Part shown: positions 47,773 through 55,522 of the stretch, piece by piece | How positions within the stretch are numbered: position 1 is the first letter of the stretch | Layout of the letters: each line of letters starts with the position of its first letter | Notes under the pieces: model-generated | Database searches by the model: none | What the model saw: the letters and a program-made list of their open reading frames with translations, nothing else | Told to the model about the DNA's origin: nothing | Made by a program: the position numbers and the translations under genes | From: Microbacterium lacticum | Lineage (GTDB): Bacteria; Actinomycetota; Actinomycetes; Actinomycetales; Microbacteriaceae | Direction: 5' to 3' | NCBI RefSeq assembly: GCF_006716815.1 | Contig: NZ_VFPS01000005.1 | Location: 62,001-126,000, forward strand | DNA: 64,000 nucleotides

Positions 47773-47838
47773 TAGCGTACTGACCGCGAGGAAGGCGCGC
47801 CGCGGGCGCTCCGCCGACGCCGACGGGGGGATGAGCCG

Positions 47839-48150
47839 ATGGATGCCAGGACAACGAGCCGCTTCGCAGTAGTCGCCGGAGCCGTGCTTCTCGTCGCCTC
47901 CCTTACCGGGTGCACGGGGTCGGGGTCTGGTGTTGCTTCCGACTCGGACGGTGCGTCGGGGAGCGTGATCGCGCCGGTCTCGGTGCCGATCACCGAGGTC
48001 GTCTCTTTCGTCGACGGCCGCACCGACGGCTCGGCGACGTTCAACCCCGGCGTCAAGGCGCTCGAGGTCGGCGACTCCGACGTGACGCTGACCAACAGCT
48101 CGACCGGCCAGTCGGTCTCGTTCGAGGTCGAGGTCACCGCCCCGCGCTGA
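47839..48150 (+). CDS. Small secreted lipoprotein (103 aa)
   Basis: ATG 47839 gives MDARTTSRFAVVAGAVLLVA then SLTGC, a Sec signal with lipobox LTGC (Cys25). The mature part is Gly/Ser/Asp-rich at first and then carries an Ig-like beta pattern (ITEVVSFVDGRTDGSATFNP, DSDVTLTNSSTGQSVSFEVE). It would be anchored to the outer face of the membrane. No known domain. The IS481 element just upstream may have separated it from its promoter. Confidence 0.7.
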   Translation: MDARTTSRFAVVAGAVLLVASLTGCTGSGSGVASDSDGASGSVIAPVSVPITEVVSFVDGRTDGSATFNPGVKALEVGDSDVTLTNSSTGQSVSFEVEVTAPR

Positions 48151-48250
48151 CCGCGGCGCGGGGTGGGTCGTCCCGTGTCCCCACAACCCGGCGCGGCGGT
48201 GGCGCGACGGCGCAGGAGAACCCGCACCGACGCGCCGCCGCCCGAACGGG

Positions 48251-48826
48251 TCAGTTCGCGAGGGTGAAGCCGCCGGTCCAGGTGATCTTCTCCGCCGCGG
48301 CGAGGGTCAGCTGCAGGAACCCGAGAGCCTCGAGCTCGTGGGCGCGGGCGAGCGACCCGGCATCCACGGCCTTCAGGCCGCCGGCCTGCACGGCGGCGAC
48401 GAGCGCCGCCTTGGCGTCCGCGTCATCGCCGGCGACGAGCACGGTGGTCGGCGCGCCGCCGACGGTGCCCGACGCGAGCGTCGCCGCGAAGTTCGTGTTG
48501 AACGCCTTCAGCACCTTCGCCTCGGGAAGGCGCTCGGCGAGGCCCGCCGCCGCGGAGCTGCCGGCGGGAACGACGAGCGCGTCGAACGTGGCGAAGTCGA
48601 GCGGGTTCGTGATGTCGACCACGGTCTTACCGGCCAGCTGGTCGCCGTACGCGTCGGCGATCACCGCGAGCGCCGGGTAGGGCACGGCGAGCACGACGAT
48701 GTCGCCGGAGATCTGCGTCGAGGTCTCGTCGCTGCCGATGTGCTGGATGTCGGCTCCGCCGCGCGCGAGCACGCCCGCGATCGCCTGGCCCATGTTGCCG
48801 TTTCCGAAGATGGTGATGGTGGTCAT
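48251..48826 (-). CDS. NADPH-dependent F420-reductase-like oxidoreductase
   Basis: The 191-residue protein has a Rossmann fold (MTTITIFGNGNMGQAIAGVL), ISGDIVVLAVPYPALAVIAD and GKTVVDITNPLDFATFDALV, followed by KVLKAFNTNFAATLASGTVG. These are the features of F420H2:NADP oxidoreductase-like and NADP-binding proteins. The cofactor choice is not settled. GAAAGGA precedes ATG 48826. It is divergent from a MarR-type gene with two TTGT-N4-RCAA sites between, so the MarR protein probably controls it in response to oxidants or electrophiles. Confidence 0.82.
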   Translation of the reverse strand: MTTITIFGNGNMGQAIAGVLARGGADIQHIGSDETSTQISGDIVVLAVPYPALAVIADAYGDQLAGKTVVDITNPLDFATFDALVVPAGSSAAAGLAERLPEAKVLKAFNTNFAATLASGTVGGAPTTVLVAGDDADAKAALVAAVQAGGLKAVDAGSLARAHELEALGFLQLTLAAAEKITWTGGFTLAN

Positions 48827-48858
48827 GACCGGTCCTTTCGAGGAGGGAGACAGGATGC

Positions 48859-48901
48859 TTGTACCTGCAACTATCATCGTCCAACCCGCTTGTCGCGACA
48901 A
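48859..48901. promoter_or_regulatory. Paired operator sites of the marR/reductase divergon
   Basis: TTGTACCTGCAA (48859-48870) and the perfect palindrome TTGTCGCGACAA (48890-48901) lie in the gap between the two divergent genes. Both sit in a longer direct repeat, GCTTGT-N5-CAACTAT. Two such sites spaced about three helical turns apart suit binding by two MarR dimers. Confidence 0.65.
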
Positions 48902-48933
48902 CTATTCCCGCTCCGCGTTCCTAGACTGAGGGC

Positions 48934-49461
48934 ATGGATGCCCCGCGGTTCTACTCCGACGATGAACTCGCCACCTGGATCCCCGTGGCCGCCCTGCTCG
49001 AGCTCCTGCCGCGGGAGCTCGACGCCCAGCTGCTGCGCGACGCCGACCTCACGCACTTCGACTACTTCGCCCTGTCGATGCTCACCAATTCACCGGACCA
49101 CCGGCTGCAGATGAAGGAGCTCGCCTCGATGACCAACGCGACCATGCCGCGCCTCTCGCACGTCGTCAGCCGACTCGAGCGCCGCGGGCTCGTCGCCCGC
49201 GAGCGCCGCACCACCGACGCGCGCGGCGTCGACGTCGTGATCACCCCGGAAGGGCGCCGCGTCGTGCTGCGGGCGACACCGGGTCACGTCGAGACCGTGC
49301 GCAGCCTCGTGTTCGACGCCCTCGACGCGGATCAGCGCGAGCAGCTGCGCGACGCCGCCGTCGCTGTGCTCGCCCGGATCGACCCGGAGGGCCGCATGGT
49401 CGCGAGCCGGCCGCCCGCGGCGCGCGACGACGAGACCCCGGCGGCGCCTACCGCACCCTGA
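48934..49461 (+). CDS. MarR-family transcriptional regulator
   Basis: The 175-residue winged-helix protein has LPRELDAQLLRDADLTHFDY, the recognition region MKELASMTNATMPRLSHVVS then RLERRGLVARERRTTDARGV and a C-terminal dimer helix, with an Ala/Pro-rich tail. It resembles MarR proteins that sense phenolics or oxidants. TAGACT lies 6 nt before ATG 48934. It is divergent from the reductase gene and overlaps the convergent amylosucrase gene by 14 nt. Confidence 0.86.
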   Translation: MDAPRFYSDDELATWIPVAALLELLPRELDAQLLRDADLTHFDYFALSMLTNSPDHRLQMKELASMTNATMPRLSHVVSRLERRGLVARERRTTDARGVDVVITPEGRRVVLRATPGHVETVRSLVFDALDADQREQLRDAAVAVLARIDPEGRMVASRPPAARDDETPAAPTAP

Positions 49462-51337
49462 CCCGCAGCCACACGAAGCCGTGCGGCGGCAGCGCGAGGC
49501 CTTCTTCGAGGTCGACCTCGGTGTCGTGCACGAGGTCGAACGCGGCCGACTCGAACCCCGACAGCGTCAGCGGGTCGACCTGCACCTCGGTATCCCCGAC
49601 GTTCGCGAGCACGAGCACGCGGGTGTCCTCGCCCGGCCGCTGATACCCGACGACCGACGGGTGCGGCGTGCGGAAGCCGATCAGCGCGTTACCGGCGAGC
49701 TCGGGTGACTGCTGCCGCGCCGCGACGAGCTTCGTGAGTCGCCGGTGGATCCGCCCCGCCGGCGTCGACAGATCGGTGCGCTGCGCGTAGCGGTCGCGCG
49801 GACGGTTGCCGCGGTGCACCCACCGGCTGTCGCCGCGGCGCAGCGGGTCTTCGGCATACGAGTAGTCGTTCAGCTGCGCGACCTCATCGCCGAGATAGAG
49901 GAGAGGGATGCCTCCGGTCGACAGCGCCAGCGCGTGCGCCAGCACGACGCGGTCTTCGCCGGCCGCATCGCCCGCTTCGACCCCGGCGAGGGACGCCGTG
50001 GTGCCCGCAACGCGCGCGTCGCCCGTCGCCGGATTCTCCTGGAAGGCGACGCCCCGCGCGAACGAGCCGTCATGCCGGCCGGTGTAGAAGCGGTTGAGGA
50101 ACTGCCGGTGCGCGAACGCGTCGATGCCGAGCGCCGCGGCATCCTCATCGGCGAACGTCCACCCGACGTCGTCGTGCGAGCGCACGTAGTTCACCCACGC
50201 CGTGCCCGCCGGCAGCGCGTGTCGGCGCTCGAGCGCGTCTTGCAGGAGCCGTCCGTCGCGGGTCGCGAGCGCCTCCCAGGTCAGCGCCATCTGCAGCGGG
50301 TTGTACGAGAGCTCGCACTCGTCGGGCGAGATGTAGGCGATCACCTCGTCGGGGTGCACGATCGCCTCCGACTTGAACACCATGCCGGGCGCGGCCATCG
50401 CGAGCACCGCATTGAACGCCTGCAGCAGGAGGTGCGCCTCGGGCAGCGACTCGCACGCGGTGCCGAGGCGTTTCCAGATGAACGCCACGGCATCCATCCG
50501 CAGCACCTCGACGCCCTGGTTCGCGAGGAACAGCATCTCGCCCGCCATCGCGCGGAAGACCGCGGGGTTCGCGTAGTTGAGATCCCACTGATAGTGGTAG
50601 AAGGTCGACCAGATCCAGCGTCCGTCCTCGAGCTGCACGAACGATCCCGGATGGTCGTCGGGGAAGATCTCGCGCGTGGTCAGCTCATAGGCGTCGGGCA
50701 TATCCCGATCAGGGAATATGAGGTAGAAGTCCTCGAAGTCCGGGTCGCCCGCCACGGCCTTCCGTGCCCACTCGTGCTCGTCGCTCGTGTGGTTGAAGAT
50801 GAAGTCGAGCACGAGCGAGATGCCCGCGGTGCGCAGGTCGGCGGCGAGCTCGGTGAGTTGCTCCATCGTGCCGAGACTCGGATTGACCCGCCGGTAGCTC
50901 GACACGGCGTACCCGCCGTCGTTCTCGCCCTCGGGGGCGTCGAAGAGCGGCATGAGGTGCAGGTAGGTCAGGCCGAGCTCGCGGAAATAGGGGATCTGAT
51001 CCCGGATGCCGGCGAGGTTTCCCGCGAACCGGTCGACGTAACAGACGCCACCGAGCATCCGCTCCGACTGGAACCACGCCGGATCGGCCTCGCGCAACGC
51101 GTCGCGCGCCTTCAGCTCGAGCGGTCGCAGATTCCATGCCGTGGATGCCACGGCCACCGTCTCGGCAAGCTGCTCCTGACCGTCGGGGCGCGCGCCGTAG
51201 AGCTCGGTGAACAGGGAGTGCAGGCGCGGGAACTGCGCGTCGAACCGGTCGAGGAAGGCGTCGTCGAGGCGGCCCGCTGCTTCGGCCGCGGCGAGCGCGG
51301 CCCCCCGGTCGGCCTGGAGCGTGGTCAGTGCGGTCAT
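49448..51337 (-). CDS. Amylosucrase / GH13_4-type sucrose-acting enzyme
   Basis: The 629-residue GH13 protein has a helical N-terminal domain (1-90), GGVCYVDRFAGNLAGIRDQI, LVLDFIFNHTSDEHEWARKA, nucleophile Asp282 (VEVLRMDAVAF), acid/base Glu324 (KSEAIV) and the third acidic site at RSHDDVGW (His388-Asp389). A C-terminal beta domain ends the protein. The N-domain plus MDAVAF and SHDDVGW pattern is that of amylosucrase or sucrose hydrolase, which splits sucrose and, in amylosucrase, builds alpha-1,4-glucan. Which of the two it is cannot be told from the sequence alone. It is a monocistronic gene. Confidence 0.88.
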   Translation of the reverse strand: MTALTTLQADRGAALAAAEAAGRLDDAFLDRFDAQFPRLHSLFTELYGARPDGQEQLAETVAVASTAWNLRPLELKARDALREADPAWFQSERMLGGVCYVDRFAGNLAGIRDQIPYFRELGLTYLHLMPLFDAPEGENDGGYAVSSYRRVNPSLGTMEQLTELAADLRTAGISLVLDFIFNHTSDEHEWARKAVAGDPDFEDFYLIFPDRDMPDAYELTTREIFPDDHPGSFVQLEDGRWIWSTFYHYQWDLNYANPAVFRAMAGEMLFLANQGVEVLRMDAVAFIWKRLGTACESLPEAHLLLQAFNAVLAMAAPGMVFKSEAIVHPDEVIAYISPDECELSYNPLQMALTWEALATRDGRLLQDALERRHALPAGTAWVNYVRSHDDVGWTFADEDAAALGIDAFAHRQFLNRFYTGRHDGSFARGVAFQENPATGDARVAGTTASLAGVEAGDAAGEDRVVLAHALALSTGGIPLLYLGDEVAQLNDYSYAEDPLRRGDSRWVHRGNRPRDRYAQRTDLSTPAGRIHRRLTKLVAARQQSPELAGNALIGFRTPHPSVVGYQRPGEDTRVLVLANVGDTEVQVDPLTLSGFESAAFDLVHDTEVDLEEGLALPPHGFVWLRVRVR

Positions 51338-51384
51338 GCGCTCTCCCTCCGCCGGTCGCCGTGCCTGGTATCAGCCTACGTGCG

Positions 51385-51481
51385 GGCGGCGACGCCGCGT
51401 GGCCCTGCGACCCTCCGCGATGTCGTCGTGCGCGACACCGAGGGCAACACCGTCGGCATCGTCGCCTTCCAGAAGGAGTGA
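51385..51481 (+). pseudogene. Possible VOC/glyoxalase C-terminal remnant
   Basis: A short + strand frame reads AATPRGPATLRDVVVRDTEG and then NTVGIVAFQKE, ending at a TGA. The RDTEGNTVG segment is typical of the last strands of VOC-fold proteins. No start or upstream part is present, so it would be a 3' remnant. The evidence is a single motif. Confidence 0.3.
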
Positions 51482-51534
51482 GACCAGAAGTGTGCCGCGG
51501 CCTGCGCCGTCGCGGCCCTGCGTAGGCTGATCGA

Positions 51535-53067
51535 GTGAGTGCGTACGTCTCGGCGTTCGAGCTGTTCTCCATCGGAGTAGGCCCCTCGAGCTCCCACACC
51601 GTCGGTCCGCTGCGGGCGGCCGGCGACTTCGCGCGCCGCACCGTCGCACTCGGCGTCGAATCCGGCGGCGCTCTCGGGCCCCTCACCCGCATCACGTGCG
51701 TGCTGTACGGATCGCTCGGTGCGACCGGCATCGGCCACGGCACGCCCGACGCCGTCGTCGCGGGGCTGCAGGGCCACGAGCCCGAGACCGTCGACCCGGC
51801 GCTCGTGCGCGGAGCGTGGACGAACTGGACCGACGGCGACGCCCTCCTCGTCGACGGCGCGGCGCCCGTCCCGTTCGCGCGGGCCGACATCGAGTTCGCG
51901 CCGCGCACGCGCCTTCCCGGCCACCCGAACGCGATGACCCTCCGCGCCCTCGATCCGGCCGGGGCGGTGCTCCTCGAGGAGACCTACTACTCGATCGGCG
52001 GTGGGTTCATCCGGCGCGAGAGCGACGTCGTGGCATCCGATGCCCGCCCGCGCGCCGTGGATGCCTTTCCCTTCCGCTTCTCGAACGCCGCCGAACTCAT
52101 CGCGCTCTGCGACGAGCACGGGCTCACGATCGCCGAGGTGGCCCGCCGCAACGAGGAGGCGCTGCGCAGCGAAGACGAGATCGCCGCGGGTCTCGACGCG
52201 ATCTGGGATGCCATGTCGTCGTGCGTCGACGCGGGGCTGCACGTCGGCGGCGTGCTGCCGGGCATGCTCAAGGTGAAGCGCCGCGCGAGCCTCATCCGCG
52301 AGCAGCTCGAACAGGCCGAGGCCGGTGGCGGACGCGAGCTGCCCGGCGAATGGCTCGGCGCGTTCGCGCTCGCCGTCAACGAGGAGAACGCCGCGGGCGG
52401 CCGCGTCGTCACCGCACCGACCAACGGTGCGGCGGGCATCGTGCCCGCCGTCGCGATGTACTGGTGGCGCTTCCTCGCCGACTCGGGGCTCGGCGCCGAG
52501 AACGCGGTGACCCCGTACGGCGAGCTCGTCGGTTCGGCGCTGCTGGGCCTGCACCCGGGTGCGGCGGAGGCCGTGGCGCCCCTCGTCCTCGGTGAGGCGG
52601 CGGGCGACGTCGCCGAGGCGAACCGGCGCCGGGGCATCCGTCGCTTCCTGCTGACGGCGACCGCGCTCGGCTCGCTGTTCAAGGCGAACGCCTCGATCTC
52701 GGGCGCCGAGGGCGGATGCCAGGCCGAGGTCGGCTCCGCGTGCGCGATGGCTGCCGCGGGCCTCACCGCCGTGATGGGCGGCACCACCCGGCAGATCGAA
52801 AACGCGGCCGAGATCGCGATGGAGCACCACCTCGGGCTCACCTGCGATCCCGTGGGCGGCCTCGTGCAGATCCCGTGCATCGAGCGGAACGCGATCGCCG
52901 CGTCGACCGCCGTGACTGCCGCGCGCCTCGCGCTGCGCGGCGACGGCGAGCACTTCGTGTCGCTCGACGCCGTCGTCGAGACGATGCGCCAGACCGGCAT
53001 CGACATGTCGCACAAGTACAAGGAGACGAGCGAGGGCGGTCTCGCCGTCAACGTCATCGAGTGCTGA
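51535..53067 (+). CDS. sdaA: L-serine ammonia-lyase (iron-sulfur)
   Basis: The 510-residue single-chain enzyme has the N-terminal SDH beta domain ([20 protein letters not shown] then HTVGPLRAA) and the catalytic alpha domain. The latter contains [40 protein letters not shown] and [20 protein letters not shown]. Cysteines 395, 403, 437 and 448 include the ligands of the [4Fe-4S] cluster. It deaminates L-serine to pyruvate and ammonia. GTG 51535 has a TAGGCT box 6 nt upstream (leaderless). Confidence 0.95.
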   Translation: MSAYVSAFELFSIGVGPSSSHTVGPLRAAGDFARRTVALGVESGGALGPLTRITCVLYGSLGATGIGHGTPDAVVAGLQGHEPETVDPALVRGAWTNWTDGDALLVDGAAPVPFARADIEFAPRTRLPGHPNAMTLRALDPAGAVLLEETYYSIGGGFIRRESDVVASDARPRAVDAFPFRFSNAAELIALCDEHGLTIAEVARRNEEALRSEDEIAAGLDAIWDAMSSCVDAGLHVGGVLPGMLKVKRRASLIREQLEQAEAGGGRELPGEWLGAFALAVNEENAAGGRVVTAPTNGAAGIVPAVAMYWWRFLADSGLGAENAVTPYGELVGSALLGLHPGAAEAVAPLVLGEAAGDVAEANRRRGIRRFLLTATALGSLFKANASISGAEGGCQAEVGSACAMAAAGLTAVMGGTTRQIENAAEIAMEHHLGLTCDPVGGLVQIPCIERNAIAASTAVTAARLALRGDGEHFVSLDAVVETMRQTGIDMSHKYKETSEGGLAVNVIEC

Positions 53068-53147
53068 GCGCGACGACCGCGGCCCGTCCGGGGCGGCCAT
53101 CGGCTTCTCGCTAGACTCGGATCACCCGAACCGAGCCGTCAGCAAGG

Positions 53148-54236
53148 ATGCCGATGACCGCCCCCGACCCGTTCCCCGCGCCCGCCGTGACGCCCGAGCG
53201 CGAGCTCACCGCTCCCGTCTCGCTGACCCTGCCGAACGGCCGGCTCAACCTCGCGGCGGTCGGCTTCGCACGCTCGCCGCTGGTCGACACGTCCGGCATC
53301 GGCGGTCGCCACGGCTGGGGCCGCAACAAGCGCTGGGAGTACTGGAACGTCATCACGCCCACCCACATCGTGGCGCTCACGATCTCCTCTCTCGACTACG
53401 CCGCCGTGCACGAGGTGTGGGTATTCGAACGCGCTTCGGAGCGCTCGTGGGGGCGCGGCGCGACGGTCATCCCCTCGCGCGACATGGTGCTGCCGGGCTC
53501 GCTCGGCGGGGGCATCGCGATCGCGCACGCGAAAGACCTCGCGATCACGGTCACCCCGACCGGCGACGGCGGCGTCTGGCGGCTGCACGCTGCGATCCCG
53601 GATGCCTCGTTCGACATCACCGTCACCCGCCCGGCGCACCACGACTGTCTCGCCGTCGTCGTGCCGTGGTCGACGCGGCGGTTCCAGTACACCGTCAAGG
53701 ACGTCGCCCTTCCCGCGTCGGGCACGATCACGACCGAGGGCGTGCGCCACGACGTGCCCGCCGGCTCGTGGGCGGTGCTCGACCACGGGCGCGGCCGCTG
53801 GCCGTACGACGTCGCCTGGAACTGGGGCGCCGGCGCGGGAGTGCTCCCGGACGGCCGCAGCATCGGCCTGCAGGTCGGCGGCCGGTGGACCGACGGCACC
53901 GGTGCCACCGAGAACGCCGTCATCGTCGGCGGCGTGCTCCACAAGATCTCGACACCCGTGCGCTGGAGCTACGATCTCGCCGCGCCGCTCCAGCCCTGGC
54001 GGGTGACCGGCGGCGGCTTGGATGCCACGTTCACCCCCTTCTACGACAAACGGTCGGCGATGAACCTCGGCATCCTCTCTTCGCGCACCGACCAGTGCTT
54101 CGGCGAGTGGACGGGAACCTTCACCTGGACGGCCGCGGACGCCGCGGACGGGGATGCCCCGGATGCCGCGGGCACGCACGAGGTCGCCTTCGCCGGCCTG
54201 ATCGGCTTCGCCGGAGACGTGCACAACCGGTGGTGA
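53148..54236 (+). CDS. DUF2804-family protein
   Basis: The 362-residue protein contains TLPNGRLNLAAVGFARSPLV, RNKRWEYWNVITPTHIVALT, WAVLDHGRGRWPYDVAWNWG, TENAVIVGGVLHKISTPVRW and FTPFYDKRSAMNLGILSSRT. These are the characteristic stretches of DUF2804 proteins, which have a lipocalin-like beta-barrel fold and no settled biochemical function. A second ATG at 53154 is an equally good start. No signal peptide is present. Confidence 0.85.
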   Translation: MPMTAPDPFPAPAVTPERELTAPVSLTLPNGRLNLAAVGFARSPLVDTSGIGGRHGWGRNKRWEYWNVITPTHIVALTISSLDYAAVHEVWVFERASERSWGRGATVIPSRDMVLPGSLGGGIAIAHAKDLAITVTPTGDGGVWRLHAAIPDASFDITVTRPAHHDCLAVVVPWSTRRFQYTVKDVALPASGTITTEGVRHDVPAGSWAVLDHGRGRWPYDVAWNWGAGAGVLPDGRSIGLQVGGRWTDGTGATENAVIVGGVLHKISTPVRWSYDLAAPLQPWRVTGGGLDATFTPFYDKRSAMNLGILSSRTDQCFGEWTGTFTWTAADAADGDAPDAAGTHEVAFAGLIGFAGDVHNRW

Positions 54237-54255
54237 GCGGGTCTGCGCTGAGCGC

Positions 54256-54602
54256 ATGAGCGAGCAGGCCATCGAAGTGCGCGGGCTGCGCGTGCGCCGC
54301 GGCAGAGCGGACGTGTTCGCGGGGCTCGACCTCGACATCCCGCGGGGCACCATCACCGGGTTGCTCGGCCCGTCGGGGTGCGGCAAGACGACGCTGATGC
54401 GATCGATCGTCGGCGTGCAGCAGGTCGCCGCGGGCACCGTCACCGTGCTGGGGGCGCCCGCGGGCAGCCCGGCCCTGCGTCGCCGTGTCGCCTACGGCAC
54501 GCAGGGCTCGCCGGTATACGGCGACCTCACCGTCCGGCAGAACCTGCGCTACTTCGCGCGGCTGCTCGGCGCACCGCGCGGCGACGTCGATCGCGCGCTC
54601 GA
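54256..54602 (+). pseudogene. ABC transporter ATPase (ABC-2 type), C-terminal half deleted
   Basis: The ORF starts at ATG 54256. It has Walker A (LLGPSGCGKTTLMRSIVGVQ) and the Q-loop region (VAYGTQGSPVYGDLTVRQNL), ending GAPRGDVDRALD. The signature LSGGQ, Walker B and H-loop that should follow are missing. Within one codon the sequence passes into a permease-type membrane segment in another frame. The deletion removed about half of this gene and the start of the next. The truncated frame ends at 54621. Confidence 0.8.
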
Positions 54603-55013
54603 CTCTTCCCGTTCGTGGTGATGTTCCTCGTCACCTCGATCACGACGTTGCGCGAGCGTCGCAGCGGCACCCTCGAACGTCTCATGACGACGCCGCTCGG
54701 CAGGGGCGACTTCATCGTCGGATACGCGCTCGCGTTCGGACTCGTCGCGGTGCTGCAGGCGGTGCAGTTCATGCCGCTGATCGTGTTCCCGCAGATCATC
54801 CTCGGCGGGCTGTTCATGCCCCGCGACCAGATGCCCGACGTGCTGCACGCCGTGAGCGACTGGCTGCCGCTCAGCTACGCCATCGACGCGGTCGCCGCCG
54901 TCGCGGCGGGCGACGACGGCTGGGACCTGTGGCGGCCGATGCTCGTCGTGGCCGCGTTCACTGCGGGCGCGCTCGTGCTGGCGTCGCTCACCCTCCGCCG
55001 CCGCACCCCGTAG
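54603..55013 (+). pseudogene. ABC-2 type permease, N-terminal part deleted
   Basis: The open frame starts inside a helix (LFPFVVMFLVTSITTLRERR) and continues SGTLERLMTTPLGRGDFIVG, YALAFGLVAVLQAV, QFMPLIVFPQIILGGLFMPR, DQMPDVLHAVSDWLPLSYAI and a last helix. SGTLERLMTTP and FPQIILGG are ABC-2 permease motifs. Between LQAV and QFMP two to three helices seem to be missing, which points to a second internal deletion between short similar sequences. ATG 54621 is the first start in this frame. Confidence 0.75.
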
Positions 55014-55025
55014 TCGCCGGCCGGA

Positions 55026-55457
55026 TCAGGCGGTGCCGCGCAGCTTCGTCGTGAGGCCCTGCAGCTCGGTCAGCTCCGCGTCGGAGAGCACCGACATGCG
55101 CTCGGCGATCGAGCGGGCGTGCGTGGTCGCGACGCGGCGGAAGGCGAGGAGGCCTTCATCGGTGGCGCGCACGATGGCTCCGCGCCCGTCGTGCGGGTCG
55201 GGGCACTTGCTGATGAGTCCGCGTGCGACCATCCGGTCGACCAGGCGCGACACGCTCGGCTGGCTGATCAGCATGTTGGCGGTCACGTCGCGCAGGCGCG
55301 CGGCGTGCCCCTCGCCCCGGGTGACGGTGAGCAGCACGTCGTACTCGGCCTGCGTGAGGTCATCGTCGCCGAAGTCGTCGCGGATCTCCTGGAGGACCTC
55401 GTGCTGTGCGCGGAACAGGCTCTCCCAAGCGGCGACGGCGAGGCGGCGATCGGTCAT
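55026..55457 (-). CDS. MarR-family transcriptional regulator
   Basis: The 143-residue protein starts at ATG 55457 and has WESLFRAQHEVLQEIRDDFG, LTQAEYDVLLTVTRGEGHAA, the recognition helix NMLISQPSVSRLVDRMVARG and wing ISKCPDPHDGRGAIVRATDE. A TAAAGT box lies 7 nt before the start (leaderless). It is convergent with the broken ABC transporter genes and divergent from the DUF2207 gene, so it may regulate one of them. Confidence 0.87.
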   Translation of the reverse strand: MTDRRLAVAAWESLFRAQHEVLQEIRDDFGDDDLTQAEYDVLLTVTRGEGHAARLRDVTANMLISQPSVSRLVDRMVARGLISKCPDPHDGRGAIVRATDEGLLAFRRVATTHARSIAERMSVLSDAELTELQGLTTKLRGTA

Positions 55458-55522
55458 GGCGTCAACTTTAGTGGCGGTCAGCGACACGCCCGGTGCGCGC
55501 CGCGTGTGGGAGGGTGGTCGCA

